64,000 nucleotides of DNA, from contig OU015528.1 of the NCBI GenBank assembly GCA_907165065.1, positions 76,179,474 through 76,243,473 on the forward strand. Reading direction: 5' to 3'. Source of the stretch: Caprimulgus europaeus (lineage: Eukaryota > Chordata > Aves > Caprimulgiformes > Caprimulgidae). Below are positions 1-12,350 of the stretch, piece by piece. The translations under genes were made by a program, and so were the position numbers. How positions within the stretch are numbered: position 1 is the first letter of the stretch; each line of letters begins with the position of its first letter. Under the pieces are notes generated by a model that was not told the origin of the DNA, searched no databases, and saw nothing but the letters and a program-made list of their open reading frames with translations.

Positions 1-3000
1 AATAATAACTGAAAGTCTAATCTTAGCAAAACTCAGAAGACTAGGAAAAACACATATAAATCATTGGTAATCCTGTAAGATAATTTATACTGCATTGCAA
101 AAGTGCTCAGCACCTAGACAGTTAGGCAGCTTTTCATAATAGCTCAACTACAATTCAAATGTCAAGTGAAAACAGACATGCCAGGTCTACCAATGAGCAG
201 TTTACAGATTTTCTAGGCGAATTGCCATACAAATTTTGAAAAATAGAGCAAGTAAGGTGGAGGAATAGTCCCTTCTAACCTGTAATGTGTCACATCTTTG
301 ACTGTACATGATCCATCATTGTGACAAAGACAGCATTCGATTAATTTACAGTCAGTTTTATTGCTGAATCTACTTACTGCATAGTCTTTGCTACAGTTTA
401 GCATAGCCAGGTGCCCAAACATAGGGAAGAAGTGGATATTTGAAGTATCCTTCTGCCAAAACATCCCATGTTAGTTACTAGCATCAGTATTATTTACTCT
501 GGGAGCATACCCTTGAACAAAACAGAGGCTGCATACAACAGATAAAAAATAGATTAAAAACATTTGTTTTAAAAAGGTTAAACTGTGTTTGAATAATTTA
601 TTCAAAATGTTCCATGTAATTAGCAATACAGGAATTATTTGGTAATAACTAAACCATTACTGTGCACTTTCTGAATTAACATAACAGACTCTGCTGTCAA
701 CCCATAAAAATGGTACAAGAACTCAACAATAGTTTCTCAGATAACTGCCTTTGCATAAGCAGCTTTGATGCTTCTGAAACTATTTTTACTAGAGTAACAG
801 CACTAGGTGCCCTAGGTATGAATATTATTTTTAACTAGTTTTAATATTTCTTTCATTGATTGGTATCAGTGCCAACATGTGTCCTGAAGGGTTTGAACTA
901 CAATACTCATACTCATGCCTAAAACTTCACAGTTACCTTTCTTGCAGTGTTGCCAAAATAATGCATCTCTTTTGCTGTCTTACTCCCATTTATCTCAGGT
1001 TCTGAAATGGTGTTAGTATGAAATACTCATCATTTAAGTGCTTTTCTCTGGCAGCCTTAACCCTTGGGTTTATGTGCTTTTCATTGTGGTACCCTGTTAG
1101 AGGTACTGTTTGTTCTTCCACCTTCATTCAGTGTGGCTGTGAGTTAAGGTGTTAACATAAAAATTTGGCTTCTTTCTTTTGCTCCCATCTGTTCTTCACA
1201 GGGTGTACAGAAGACCAGGGAGGTAGATGAAAGGTAAAGTCAGAGTACTGGTTTGAAACCTTGAACAGAAATTTCTCGAGAAACAAGAAGTGGCAAAAGC
1301 TGAACTAAGGTCCAAGCCAAATTCTCTCTTAAACATGTTCAGATCAAGTTTCTGATCCCAGAGGCACAGACCTTTGCCAATTCCTGAAATGTCACTGGAT
1401 TATGAATACAGAGATTTCCAGATACAGTTTTTCCATCTCTCCTTCTTTTACACTCCAGTTCAGGCTTCACTGAACTTGACTGAAGCTGTTTGTCTCTACA
1501 CCACCTTTAGTATTTGGGTGCATAGGGGCCTCAGGGAGACTTTGCAAGTTTCTAAATCTTGTATCTCTGGAAATACAACATTGCCTAACTCTTGATCTTG
1601 TGTTTCAAAGAAGCCTTATCCATTAAGATATATGGTTAGAAGGTGTTTGATCAATGTCACACAATTAATTTAAAGCTCTGTGCTTTGTGGTGGAGAGGTC
1701 TAGACACTAACATTGATGTATCAAAGGCAAAAAATCTGAGTTAAAGGGGCACATGGGAGAAAGGGGAAGGCAGAAAGGGAATGATCCAACAGGCAGCACA
1801 AAAATGAGTGAGAGGTGGCAGGGCAAAACACAGACAGCTGAACACTGGACTTATGGCTGGACACTAGCAGGGGATAGAGAAGATACATACAATACAGTTT
1901 TACTGTCTATATGTGATGAAGTTGCCTGGATGGCAAAGGACAGTTTCTTAACAGCTTCTCTGATGTCCAGTGTAGCATAGACGATTATGCATTGGTATGA
2001 GATGTGGAACAAAACCCTTCCAAATCAGGAAGAATGGTGATTGAAACCTGACTTTTCCTCTTTCCAGCCTTTTATCTAAGATGTGATGTCAACAAAACAT
2101 AGATCAGTTGCTACCTGTCTGCTGAGGTGCCATAAACCAAAATTGTCCACATAGATATTTCTGAGCAGTTGTGAATTGTACTTTGCTTTTCTATTGTCTG
2201 TAACTGGAAGTCTTTTGTCTTTGTTGCTTCCTTTCTGTTTTCAACTCTAAAATATTGCAAATCTGTAAAACCCACTTGAATAAAACTTAATAGCTCTTTA
2301 AAGATTTAGGATTAATTCGACTGTGCATTTTGCCAAACTTTGTTCAAAAGGTTCTAACGAAATTAATTTAGGAGCTCCTTTGGTATCATCCATTTCTCAC
2401 TGGCAAGCAAGGCTGGCGAACACTTTCCAAATATATATGAGTTTTGCTGTTTGAATGGGACCATGGACTTCATTTTCAAAAGTAATGAGTACCTACATAG
2501 GCCTGCTGATTCCAGATTGCTGAAGACCTTTGATGGTCTTAGTGCAGGATGTAATAACCTCCTAAACATTCCAAAAGGAGGAAGTCAATATCAGTGAACA
2601 TCACTGAAAATATTTTTGTTTTAATACTGATTTCTAAAGTTCATACCCATGACACTTACCCCTCTCGGGGGGAAGTGTTTGTTCATGAGTCTAAATTTGA
2701 AAATGTAAGGAACTGCAGACAGCTATGCTAAAAAAGGACCAAGGAAGACACAGTAGAGTTCTCCCTCGGAAACATGCAGTGTTATTGTGCATTGTATCTT
2801 TCTGTCAGCTTTGCATTTCAGAACTGAGCATGACACCCCGAGCATGCCTGCTAAACCAAATGTGAATAAAAATTCATATTACAGCAGTTCTGTTACCAGG
2901 AAACCTCTATTAAAAATGTACAATTTTGCTCCAATATACATATCCCATGCTTAAGTGTATTGCAGTCTGTGTTATTTCTGTGTGTGCTTGTATGCCTACT

Positions 3001-3219
3001 AAGATTTATAGTGCATAACCGTTCAATTGACACTGCATTGGAAAAGAAAGCTCTGCAAGTACAATGAATGTACATAAAAATCTTTCCTGTAAGAAAGCAG
3101 AGGAAAGTTCTTTCGACAATATGTTGTACGCAAAGCAGATACTGATGCTGCTTTGAATGTTTCATGGGGTTTTTGATAGCATCTAATTTGCCTGTACTAT
3201 TTACAGCATCAGTAAAAAG
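1..3219. other. Non-coding stretch, nothing recognised
   Basis: A+T-rich sequence with only short chance open frames (under about 90 codons, in unrelated frames). The one small structure seen is a hairpin at 2652-2678, where ACACTT and AAGTGT arms flank a C-run/G-run core. No exon, repeat family or RNA gene could be supported. Confidence 0.5.
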
Positions 3220-3290
3220 TGTTCTTCATTTTACAAATGGAAAAATGTCAGAGAACTAAGTTGTGTGTTTGAGATAGCAAGGAATTCTCT
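3220..3290 (-). repeat. Possible MIR-like SINE fragment
   Basis: The stretch beginning CATTTTACAAATGG, followed by a decayed match to the 'gaaactgag...' segment, resembles the reverse complement of the MIR-family SINE. That family is shared across amniotes and heavily diverged. The match is short, with several substitutions, so a chance resemblance remains possible. Confidence 0.35.
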
Positions 3291-6200
3291 AAATTTGGTG
3301 CCCTTTGTACATCAGGGAAATGCAATGAAAAAAAAAATCAAGAAAAAAAATCAGGTCCACAGACTCCTTGCAATTACTTTTTCAGATCAACTTAGCTTTT
3401 CAGCCTGTGATGTACATAACTTTAATTTATAATCTGGGAAGAAGACTTTTGGAAAAAGCTTCAGCCTAATTTCCTTCTTATGGCCACTCTTGTCTGGACT
3501 CTTGAGTATTTGTCTGTCTTGAGGGAATTCTGTCACATACTAAACATCCAGTTGCATTTAGTGTGAGTAAAAGGAACTTCACAGCCCTTTGCAAGGTTGG
3601 GGTCTTTACATTGGTTGCATCTGGATCAGAGACAGATTTCAGGGGTATGTCATAAATATACATTGTGCTTATGTATGTATCTATCTCCCCCAAAATACCT
3701 CATTACACCTCTCCCCTCAGTATACCTCAGCTGGAATGACTTTCCATATTCTGTGTTAAAAAGATGTTATTTCAGATGATATATTCATTAGTAGATGCAA
3801 TAAAAATTATAAGAGTAGATTGTAGAGAATTGTCAGATGTAGCTTGTGGTTAAAATATTAGCTATTAATTAATTTAGGAAACCATAAAAAAAAAAGGAAA
3901 AGAAAAAGAAATGAAATTTCACCCCTTCCTGCTAAGTGTTCAGTATAAGAAACATGAAAAAATGTCTCAGTAAAAGTTACATATGAGAGATGTTAAAAGT
4001 CAATCTACTGAGAAGATGATCAGAGGTACTAAGTGAAATTATAATTTTTCGCACTTCTAATTAATTTGATTATCCAGGAATATGTGCAGGTACCTGTAGC
4101 TTCCTTTAAACCCTTCTGTTGTACTATGGTATCTATGTTTCCATGCTTTTATCACGTTAGATAGGCATGAAAGAACATTATATATACTTCACTTTTTAAG
4201 AAGATGTTTGTTTATCCAGTATAAAATGAATACAATAATCTGTAGTTCAAGACTTGTAACATGATTTCAATATCTAGGTACCAGGTTTGTACTCAGAACA
4301 CAAAAATTCAGATCTAAGTGATAATAGATTATTTTCTAACAAGCATCATCCTGTTCTAAATATTAAAGTACATTGCACACAGTGACAAATGCCCCAAATT
4401 ACAATGCTTCATCATGCAAGAGGATCTCACGCTTTGCTTACAAGTTCCAATGGTACTGTTAGTTTTTCAACTGTTCAAACAGAAACTCTGTTTTGGTAAC
4501 AGCTTGTTGAGAGAACTCTATGTTTTCCCAGTATGTACTTGAAGAAGATTAATGAGTCTTACTAACATGCCAAGTCAATCTGTTCCCTTCTGTCAATCAA
4601 CTCCCATAGAACAAGTATGTCTGTCTCACTGGCTATATTTTCATGCAGATACACTGCAAAACTTTAATTAAAACACTAACCACAACTGATCATGAAATAC
4701 ATTCCAGAACACGATTTAAGAAATAATTGGGTAGGTATTAGGTAAGACTTTTTATGAAGAAGTTTTCTTTCAAGGAGTCAGTGAGGACAAAAGAAAGGAT
4801 AAACAATATGATTAATTTTACAGAATAATTCTTATGATTGAATTTTGATTTCTGTTGTCAGTTGTTTCAGGCTGTTTTCAAAAATAATATCTACTTGCAG
4901 CATTCTACTTGCCTATTGTCCAAGAATAAATAATTTACATTTAAAAAGATGTACAGTATCACTCTTACCTTGCTGGCTAGAGGAGGAAGAAGAAATTTTG
5001 TAAATCGGGAGGGCAGATGACAATTTTTGTAAGACTGACTTTTCATGTCAGCAAGCAATAAGGTATAAGCCTATTCCACTATATCAGTTTTTAAAGAAAG
5101 AAATTAAGACACAGGATGGGGATTTCTCATTCCTTGAATTCCATGTAGTTCCAGTGTATGCAAGTGCATCACTGGTGCAAGTGCAAAATTGTGGGGTAGT
5201 ATAATGCTACCTAACCTTGCTTGCATACAACCTGAAAAACTGTAGACTTCAGCTCTCAACCAGCTAAATTTGCCGTGTTACAGGTTAACTATGAGTGAAC
5301 CAGAACACAAATGAATTAGCCAGCACAATCAGATCTGATGCTGGAGGGAGTAGTCCTTTGAGAAGGCAGTAATAGCAGTTAGGGGAATACCCAAGGGGAA
5401 GACAGTTATAGTAGGGGAAAAAAAATAGGAGACTAGAATAGAGGCAAAGAGAAAGAAAAAGAAAGTTCACCTGTGGAAGGCTAAGTACCACTCACAGAGG
5501 ACAAGAACCTGAAAGTCTGAAAACCATTTCTACTTTAATTATCCAAGTTTCGCAGTGATTAAGTGCTTTCCCCAAAATGTAAAAATAGAAAAATAAATGG
5601 ATGTAAAAAAATGCAGAGATATATATGTATATGTCTTGAATAGATTGTTAACAACTGTAATTCCTCTTGTTCACTGAAGTAGGACAGCTTCTAATCTGTT
5701 TTCTAGTTAGCAAGGAGGTCCAAAGGGAATGAAAATTCAGTAGGACCCAGAAAAACAGAGACTTAAGGCACTGCAGACAAATTAAACAGCTGAAACACAT
5801 TTATTTTTTCATAAACAGTAAGTGTTGGTCAATTAATAGAAGAACATTAAGAACAAGGTGTGATTATGCTTGCAGAGGTACTACATTACTGAGGGAAAAA
5901 CAGCAACCATTGCATAGCCTGTTTCAGAGAACATACACATGGTCCCTACCCATCACAGTCATTGAAAGAGGAGTCAGACTACTCCAGGTCTTCTAGTGAT
6001 TGAAAGTGTAGCCCAAAATATTAAAAAATTTCAATGAATAAAATTTTTGCAGGGTCTTGGGGCTTTATCCCCTACCACACTGGGTGCTGGTAGCAGCTCT
6101 AGAACTGTCCAGCACTTTAAAAGAGACATCCTTTAAGAGTTGCCTTTCTGAGTCTTTTTTTACCCTACATTCATAGGCCATGAACTTCTGGTAGAGCCCA

Positions 6201-6309
6201 GCTTCTCAACTGACTCTGGGTTAATCCTCACAGTCCTTCTGCACCCAGGGTCTCATTTTGGTCCTCTAGCTGTCTTCCAGTTTCTCTGCCATATCATCTG
6301 CTCTTGGTC
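3291..6309. other. Non-coding stretch, nothing recognised
   Basis: A-rich runs occur near 3326-3352 and 3886-3915. The minus-strand open frame at 5285-5491 is low-complexity (Leu/Ser/Phe/Tyr-rich) and comes from purine-rich DNA, so it is not a gene candidate. I see no family-level repeat here. Confidence 0.45.
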
Positions 6310-6645
6310 CACTTGAACAGGTTTGGAATTTGTTTGGAAATTGCATGGTGAAAGTGTCCTGGATCAATGTCTCTCCTTTATATATGTCTGTGAGAAAGAG
6401 AAGAAAAAAACGACTATGTCATTGTTTTGGATTGTCTTCTGCAGGAATAAAGAAGATAATAAACCACAACAATATCCAGACATGGACTACCTTTACCCAC
6501 AGGTCAAATTTTGTAACTTTGTATCTGGAGCCCAAACCTGATGATGTTACCTTGGAGATCATACAAAGAACAGTCCATCAGAAAACTACAAGTAAAAGTC
6601 TGAAAATCTAATAGAAATGGTGGAGAACCTTTTGCCTTTTTGTAA

Positions 6646-6852
6646 TCTACAGGTTGTGCTATTGGCGATGGTTCAGATAGTAGTGCACTCAAGTGGGATG
6701 AGCTCTTACTAGACCTCATTCACTATCAGGCTTGGGAATGTCAGCAGAAGATGGAATTTGATGGGCTGAGTGAGTTACGCGAGTGGAGGCTAGAGAGAGG
6801 GGTGAGCGAAGGGGGTGAGAAAGAGCTGCTATTGCTAGGTATCACTGGGTAA
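6646..6852 (+). other. Unrecognised open frame with splice-acceptor-like start
   Basis: An open frame of 68 codons runs between a TAA at 6643-6645 and a TAA at 6850-6852. A T-rich tract ending in CTACAG lies at its 5' edge, so an exon could start at 6653. The predicted residues are acidic and G-starting codons are common, as in real coding sequence. It contains the string ALKWDELLLDLIHYQAWE. There is no early ATG, so it would need an upstream exon or would be a broken gene. I do not recognise the family. Chance cannot be excluded. Confidence 0.2.
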
Positions 6853-7113
6853 TGATCTAGTTCTACAGTCAATTGACTTCATGGTGTTTTGGAACCAGAG
6901 TTTCTATCTCTTAGGATCTTTGGTTGGCACAACCAGGTGGCCCAGCTCAGACATACATGTGGTGTTGGGAGAGGGAGACACAGGAGGATGTTGCAGGCTG
7001 GAGTAATCTACTAAGGTCAAAGATGACCAGACTTTTTCCAGGTGCAAACACTGAAGTGTGTGGGGCTGGTAAAATTGGGCAATAACATTTCTGGTCATGA
7101 CACAATTGCTTAC

Positions 7114-7148
7114 CTGGGGAACATCCATCTGACTATGCTTACGCATCT
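7114..7148 (-). other. Candidate minus-strand exon B (unrecognised)
   Basis: This is a 35-nt segment bounded by GACTGCAG on its 5' side and a strong donor CCCCAG|GTAAGC on its 3' side. Its phase (two bases, then eleven codons) joins in frame to the single base left by candidate exon A. That agreement has a one-in-three chance of being accidental. The joined frame would add MRKHSQMDVPQ. Confidence 0.17.
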
Positions 7149-7392
7149 CTGCAGTCTAATTAAAGGGAGTTTCTGGTTTTATGTAGTTAGAGGTCCAGAG
7201 CAAGTTGGGGAGGGCATCCGTTCCTGAAGGGCTAGTGGGAAGTTTTAAGACAAAATGTACCCTGACATACTATTGTTGCAGTTGTCATGCCCGGAGTGTC
7301 ACATATATCATCTGGTCCCTTGGCAGGGTCCATGTGCACCCCACTCACATGTTGTTCCCTCTCCATGTCCCCTCCACCAGAAATGTACTCAC

Positions 7393-7567
7393 CAGAGGCC
7401 AGCTCTTGGACTGTGGAAAGGGTCTGGCTGTGACTGGAGAGATCTGAGAAGACCGTGTCTTGGACGATGCCACCAGGTCTGAGTTTGAAAGTAGGCTGAG
7501 ATTGAGGTGTGGTGAGGATCCCTTGCCGAGGTGGCCCTGGGACTTCTGTTGGACACTCAGCTCTGCC
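7393..7567 (-). other. Candidate minus-strand exon A (unrecognised)
   Basis: On the minus strand an open frame (7232-7594) contains a segment bounded by a CAG acceptor (GTCAGCAG, exon from 7567) and a good donor, CCTCTG|GTGAGTAC, ending at 7393. The 175-nt segment is open throughout, reads as a Pro/Ser/Thr/Gln-rich peptide (it includes SDLSSHSQTLSTVQELAS) and leaves one extra base. That phase fits candidate exon B at 7114-7148. The acceptor has a weak pyrimidine tract. No family is recognised, and an opposite-strand open frame overlaps it, so this is a hypothesis only. Confidence 0.2.
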
Positions 7568-8445
7568 CTGCTGACAACAGTCTGTGAACACTTAAGCATT
7601 CCTTGGTGACCTACCATCCATATGTCTTGTGAAAATCATCTTAAAAAGGAAAAGTGCATCTCACAGCCCTAATCATCTCAGTCCTTTCTCCAAGGAAGTA
7701 TCTTCACCTTTTGTTTCAGAACTGATCATTGTTCTGTTAACACAAACCTCAGACTCAGACTGGCTTCTCAAAGTAGTGTTTCATTTTTCAGAGCGTTTTT
7801 TCATAGGTCTTATCAGATAGAAATCTACACCTACATATGGTACCATCTAAGGGCCAACCTCAGTCCTTACTGCTGTAGCAATAACAGTGGGTGGAGAGTT
7901 CCTTCAAAATTATAGCTCCTTTGCAGAGGCCTGCTAAAAGTAGATATTTCTCGGGATGAGGGGATTAACAGGGCAAGAGAATTCATGATGATGCTGTTAT
8001 GTCTACTGGATGTGTAAAGACAGAACCTGAGCATAATGACCCCATCATGAAGAAATTTTCCTCCAAACTTTCCTACCACTGTGGGCTCAAGCTGGAAAGC
8101 AAAGAAATGGGGAGTCTGGACTCTAGTGCAGATTTAAACCTAGATGTATATGACAACGTACACATGATTTATGTTTTTTGAGAGCTTGGTGGCATGTGTC
8201 CATGGGGAACAAGAAAGAATTGTCTCCTCAGATGTTCCATGCATCAGGGATGCAGAGCAGGATGCTGCCATAGGCAACCTTAAAAGAAGCTACAGAGTCC
8301 ACAGCAGTTTGCTGAATCCAGCAAGGGAGCAGTTTCTCTCCTCTGAGGTTCCCAGGACTAAGTGGACTAGAAGAGCTTTCCTCTCCAAGGTTATATTTTT
8401 CTTTGTTTCTTTTAATATTAGAAGCCACAAATGCTCCTGTTGAGT

Positions 8446-9392
8446 GTAGAATGACACTTCAAGATTTTATTAAGTAGTTTTTAGTATGCATTTCTTCACT
8501 GAAATTTTAAGTAGGTTGTCCAGAGAGAAGTTTTTTTTAAAAAAAATATTTTATTTTTGATGCTTTAAACTGGAGATTTTACTGGCAAAGATAGTAAATG
8601 AAAGGTTCATATTCATAAGAATGCCTGAAGCAAAGAGCATTAGAAATACCATATACAATAATAAAGAGTTGATAATTTAATTGTAGTATTGAATAACTGC
8701 AGAAGCCCAGCACATGCTTAGATAAACTGCCTGTTTGTGTGGCACAGTGTTGTTAGGATATGTCTAAATATCTAATATGCAGGGTTAGTGTATGAACTGT
8801 TCTTTAAATTGCAGATTATATCCTTAGGCAGGTTTTAGTGAATTAATAGGACTTGTTGATTGGTAAAAAAAAAATATGCATCCTAGTTTGCATAGTACTG
8901 TCTAACATAAATTTTTGCCTTAAAGGTAGTAAGTCTTAAATGAGTGAGTTATTACACATAAAATATAAAGTATAACATGAACAAAATTAACAAATCTAAT
9001 TTAACATTAAGACACTTCTCAGAAAATCAACCCTCATTTATGCTCACACTAATGAGGGGAGACCAGATGTTTCTCAGCCATACAACAGGTCGTAACAGAA
9101 GAAACATCAACCTCTCATCCCAAAACTGGTTCTCATTCTTCTTGAAAGACACTTTCTTCACAATCAAGTGAGATCAATACCTTTATTTATCAGAATGACA
9201 CATTTAAACAAGGCACAAAACTCTGTGACAGAAGCTAATGAAGACTGAGTGCCCAGGGAATTTTTAACAATTCATTTTTCTTTAGGGAGGTGAGAGAGGT
9301 TGTGATTAATTCTAGCTTTTCCTTCTCTGTCTTGTAGCAGATCAAGTACATGAAAGTGACTGAGTTACCTATTCTACTTAAAAAAAAAAAAA

Positions 9393-9395
<3 letters not shown>
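8446..9395. other. Non-coding stretch, nothing recognised
   Basis: Very A+T-rich, with a T8/A8 run near 8530-8548. No exon-like segment, repeat family or RNA gene is seen. Confidence 0.45.

Positions 9396-9439
<44 letters not shown>
9396..9439. repeat. (AT)22 microsatellite
   Basis: Forty-four bases of uninterrupted alternating AT follow a run of A. The array is pure, so it is likely length-variable between individuals. The open frame that crosses it encodes an Ile/Tyr repeat and is an artefact of the array. Confidence 0.97.
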
Positions 9440-9442
<3 letters not shown>

Positions 9443-12270
9443 AGCCTTATGCATGATAAACAAGAAAAAAAAATTCAGATGTGGCAAGTGCAAACTTACA
9501 GCTGCTTTTCTGTGAAATTCAAAGACAAGACTTTAGGAAAGGCCATTCAATATATATCTGCTGAATCTAATCAGAGTAATATTAATGCTGAAACTAGCTT
9601 TGCATGTCTGCAAAGTAACAAATCTGATACCTGGTTATAACACTCCAGAATTTCCAGCACTTGGGCTCTAAAAGACATAATCAAAATGTTTCATGAAGTG
9701 TAACTTGCACAACTCTACTTCCTTAATAATTAAAGAAACCTCTCAGACTCAGTGCACATGCTCCAGCAGGAATGATACCACTCAAAAATAAATTACATGT
9801 CTGCTTAAGATTCTTCCCCAGCAGTATTAGAATCTGTCCAGTAAAATGATACGAACTAAATTTGCCATAATGCTAATTTACATCGCCATTAATGAAAACA
9901 CAAGTTTGAAATCACAGACATAGAAGCACTATTGTGCATCCAGCTTATTTCGGCTCCACTCAGGGTGATAAGGCATTCTCTAGACAATTGTAATTACGAG
10001 TAATTTGTAAAAGTAATAAGGACTGCTTTTTATTACAGGCAATAATAATCAATTCTTCATTCAATTATCTTTCCTGGTTATGATATGGTAGCTGCCCTGA
10101 GTGACTGCAACAGGAAAAAAAGCTGAGCAAAGTTCTAAGGACAAGAACTATTAAATAAAAGGCAACAACATTAAAAAAAAAAAAAGCTACCAAATTTTCA
10201 TCTCCATTTCAACTTCTTTTCATAAAGACATGGTAATAAATTATTAGTACTGTTGCCATCAAACTTCTTTTTCTTTAAGACCCAAACTTCACATGTATTC
10301 ACATAAATAAGACCAATTTCATTGATTCAGTGGGACAATTCTTGTGGTTAATATGAAGCACAAATGTAAATCTTTGTAGCATCAGGGTGGTGGTGAAGAA
10401 AAGCATTTTGCATTTGATTAGCTTCCATGCAATAAAACTTGTTTAATTCAAAGTTAAATGTTAACTCAAATTTTAACATGAATTAGAGATTAAAATCATA
10501 GGTACCTTCTATTTAATAATACATGCTTTTCATGCTTCAAGGAAAGGTGTTTGTCTATTTTGAATAGAGACAGCATTAGAGAGAGATTTTGGACAAACAG
10601 GAAAGTATCTGGGGACAAGTCCCTGGTTTTGCTTCGTATATTTCTTTTTAATCTCAAACTTTTCTATTCAATTAGAGAGGTCTGTAAACAAAATCAAACA
10701 AGTGAACGTCTCTAAAAAGTGTACTTTGAACTTCTTCATATATTTTTGGTTCCAGGGGAACTGTAACAAAGGAGCAAGGGTAGAAAATTTCATTTTGAAG
10801 GTGGGACATGGTTTTTGTTTATCTTAGTCTCCTAGCCAAGCTGAAGGAAGTATGGGTAAAGAAACACAGAAGCATAAAGATATCCAAGCACACAAGTCTA
10901 ATTAGGTGAGTTACTGCAGTAATACTCATTTCTTCATCTGCCAAAGATGTGAAATTTCAGTGGAAATGATAAATTGACCCTCCACTTCAGAAGGGTTTTG
11001 ACAGGGTTTTACCCCATTACCTTCGTTCTCCGTTCTTAATAAGGTGAAGACATGATAGGTTTGATTGAATTTTGATTCAGAACAATAAAAATAAACCTTA
11101 CTGAGCCTGCACAAAGTGAACCACCCTATAAAGCCTGTGTAATGGGTAAACTGATCAAGGATTAGATGAACTTAAAAGGTTATAGTGGAGCCTATTTTTT
11201 ACAACCTCTCTAGCACAACACATCATTACTAAAATATCAATGGATGTCAGCTGAAGTCAGGAGCCATTTGTGGAGCACTTTATTGAAAAAAAAATCCATA
11301 TAAAATATATGGTCTGGATCATCTTCTTTAGCCTTTCTTAAATCTTCATCTGCTTACATGTCTTATATCTCCTTTTCCTTTTAAATTGTATGTGTTTTAG
11401 ACATTTATCATCTTCTCTTGAGTTCTTTTTGTCAATCACTTAGAAGTGATAAAGAGACCAAAAAGAATTTTTCTGATTAATACTTATAAAATTTCTAATT
11501 TGTGAATATTTGGGAAGAGTGAGTTTTAGGATACCACTATAACCTCAACTTTGTAGTCAAGATTTCAGATTTTCTTCTGAAATGAGCTGTGCTAGTTGGC
11601 AACTTGCACCTTTAGTGACAGCATTTCTCTGACGAAACTCCATTTCTTGTAGAAGCTTAAGGATAACTATACAGAGCAGAAATGTAAGTCTCCAGACTAC
11701 CTCCAGAACTTCAGATGTTGACTGCAGTAATTATATATCACTGTGCTGTTTTGACCAAAGGTTTTCATTTGATTGATTTTAATTTCAGGAGAGAATAGGA
11801 TACCTTGGGGTCTAGCCTATATACATATATTCTCTTATTTATTTTAGAATATAATTCTCCTGCTAGCTTCAATACTTACTGTATTTCAAAGTCAACTATC
11901 ATTACCAGTAATACCAATCACATTGATCAAAATTTCCTATAGATTTTCATGTTATTAAAAAAATGCAATTCCAGGTTACTTTCCTGAATCCTTCCTACAT
12001 CTAGATTATTTCTTTTGGTTGCCTTGTATACATTCTAGGTCTAAAATGAACTTTGAACCAGCCTATCTAGGTTTAATGCATGTCCTTAAGTTTTTTCTTA
12101 CGCTTTACACAGACCAATTTCCCAAAAATATGAATCCTGAAGCAGCTTTTAGTGTTGCACCCCCTTGGCTTTCCTGAGAGTGTAGAAATTCAGCCTAGGC
12201 TCCAATGGGTTCAGATGGACTGCTCTCTGGCAAAGCTCCATAGAAGTAGTTTACAGATCAGCATTTTTGT
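9440..12270. other. Non-coding stretch, nothing recognised
   Basis: Contains an A13 run at 10173-10185. Otherwise it is unique A+T-rich sequence with no exon-like segments that stand out. Confidence 0.45.
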
Positions 12271-12350
12271 AGAATCATAGAATGGTTTGGGTTGGAAGGG
12301 ACCTCTAAATGTCTTAATGTCTAACACCTCTGCAATGAGCAGGGACATTC
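12271..12350 (-). repeat. CR1 LINE 3'-end fragment, reversed
   Basis: The segment starts AGAATCATAGAATGG, the reverse complement of the CR1 3' terminus with its ATTCTATG octamer. It continues through GGTTGGAAGGGACC and ends in a match to the 'gagcagggaca' part of the CR1 3' region. About 80 bp survive. Its 5'-truncated end abuts the 5'-truncated end of the plus-strand CR1 that follows, giving a 5'-to-5' junction near 12350. It is non-functional. Confidence 0.85.

Larger units (their letters stand above)
6310..8445. other. ORF-dense, slightly G+C-richer block of unknown nature
   Basis: Within about 2.1 kb both strands carry several protein-like open stretches in unrelated frames: plus 6330-6611, 6646-6852, 7966-8181 and 8171-8443, and minus 7232-7594 and 8228-8428. 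Several have plausible splice sites beside them. No domain or known protein was recognised, and no long terminal repeats bound the block. It could be a decayed retroelement or pseudogene, exons of a rapidly evolving or long non-coding gene, or simply a local rise in G+C that lowers stop-codon frequency. The block is reported because it stands out from the A+T-rich surroundings, not because a function is claimed. Confidence 0.3.

Noticed and set aside
2652-2678. Hairpin with C/G-rich core
   Set aside because: The arms are only about ten bases with a mismatch; hairpins this short are frequent by chance.
9350-9640. 96-codon plus-strand frame with an Ile/Tyr run
   Set aside because: It is translation through the (AT)22 microsatellite.
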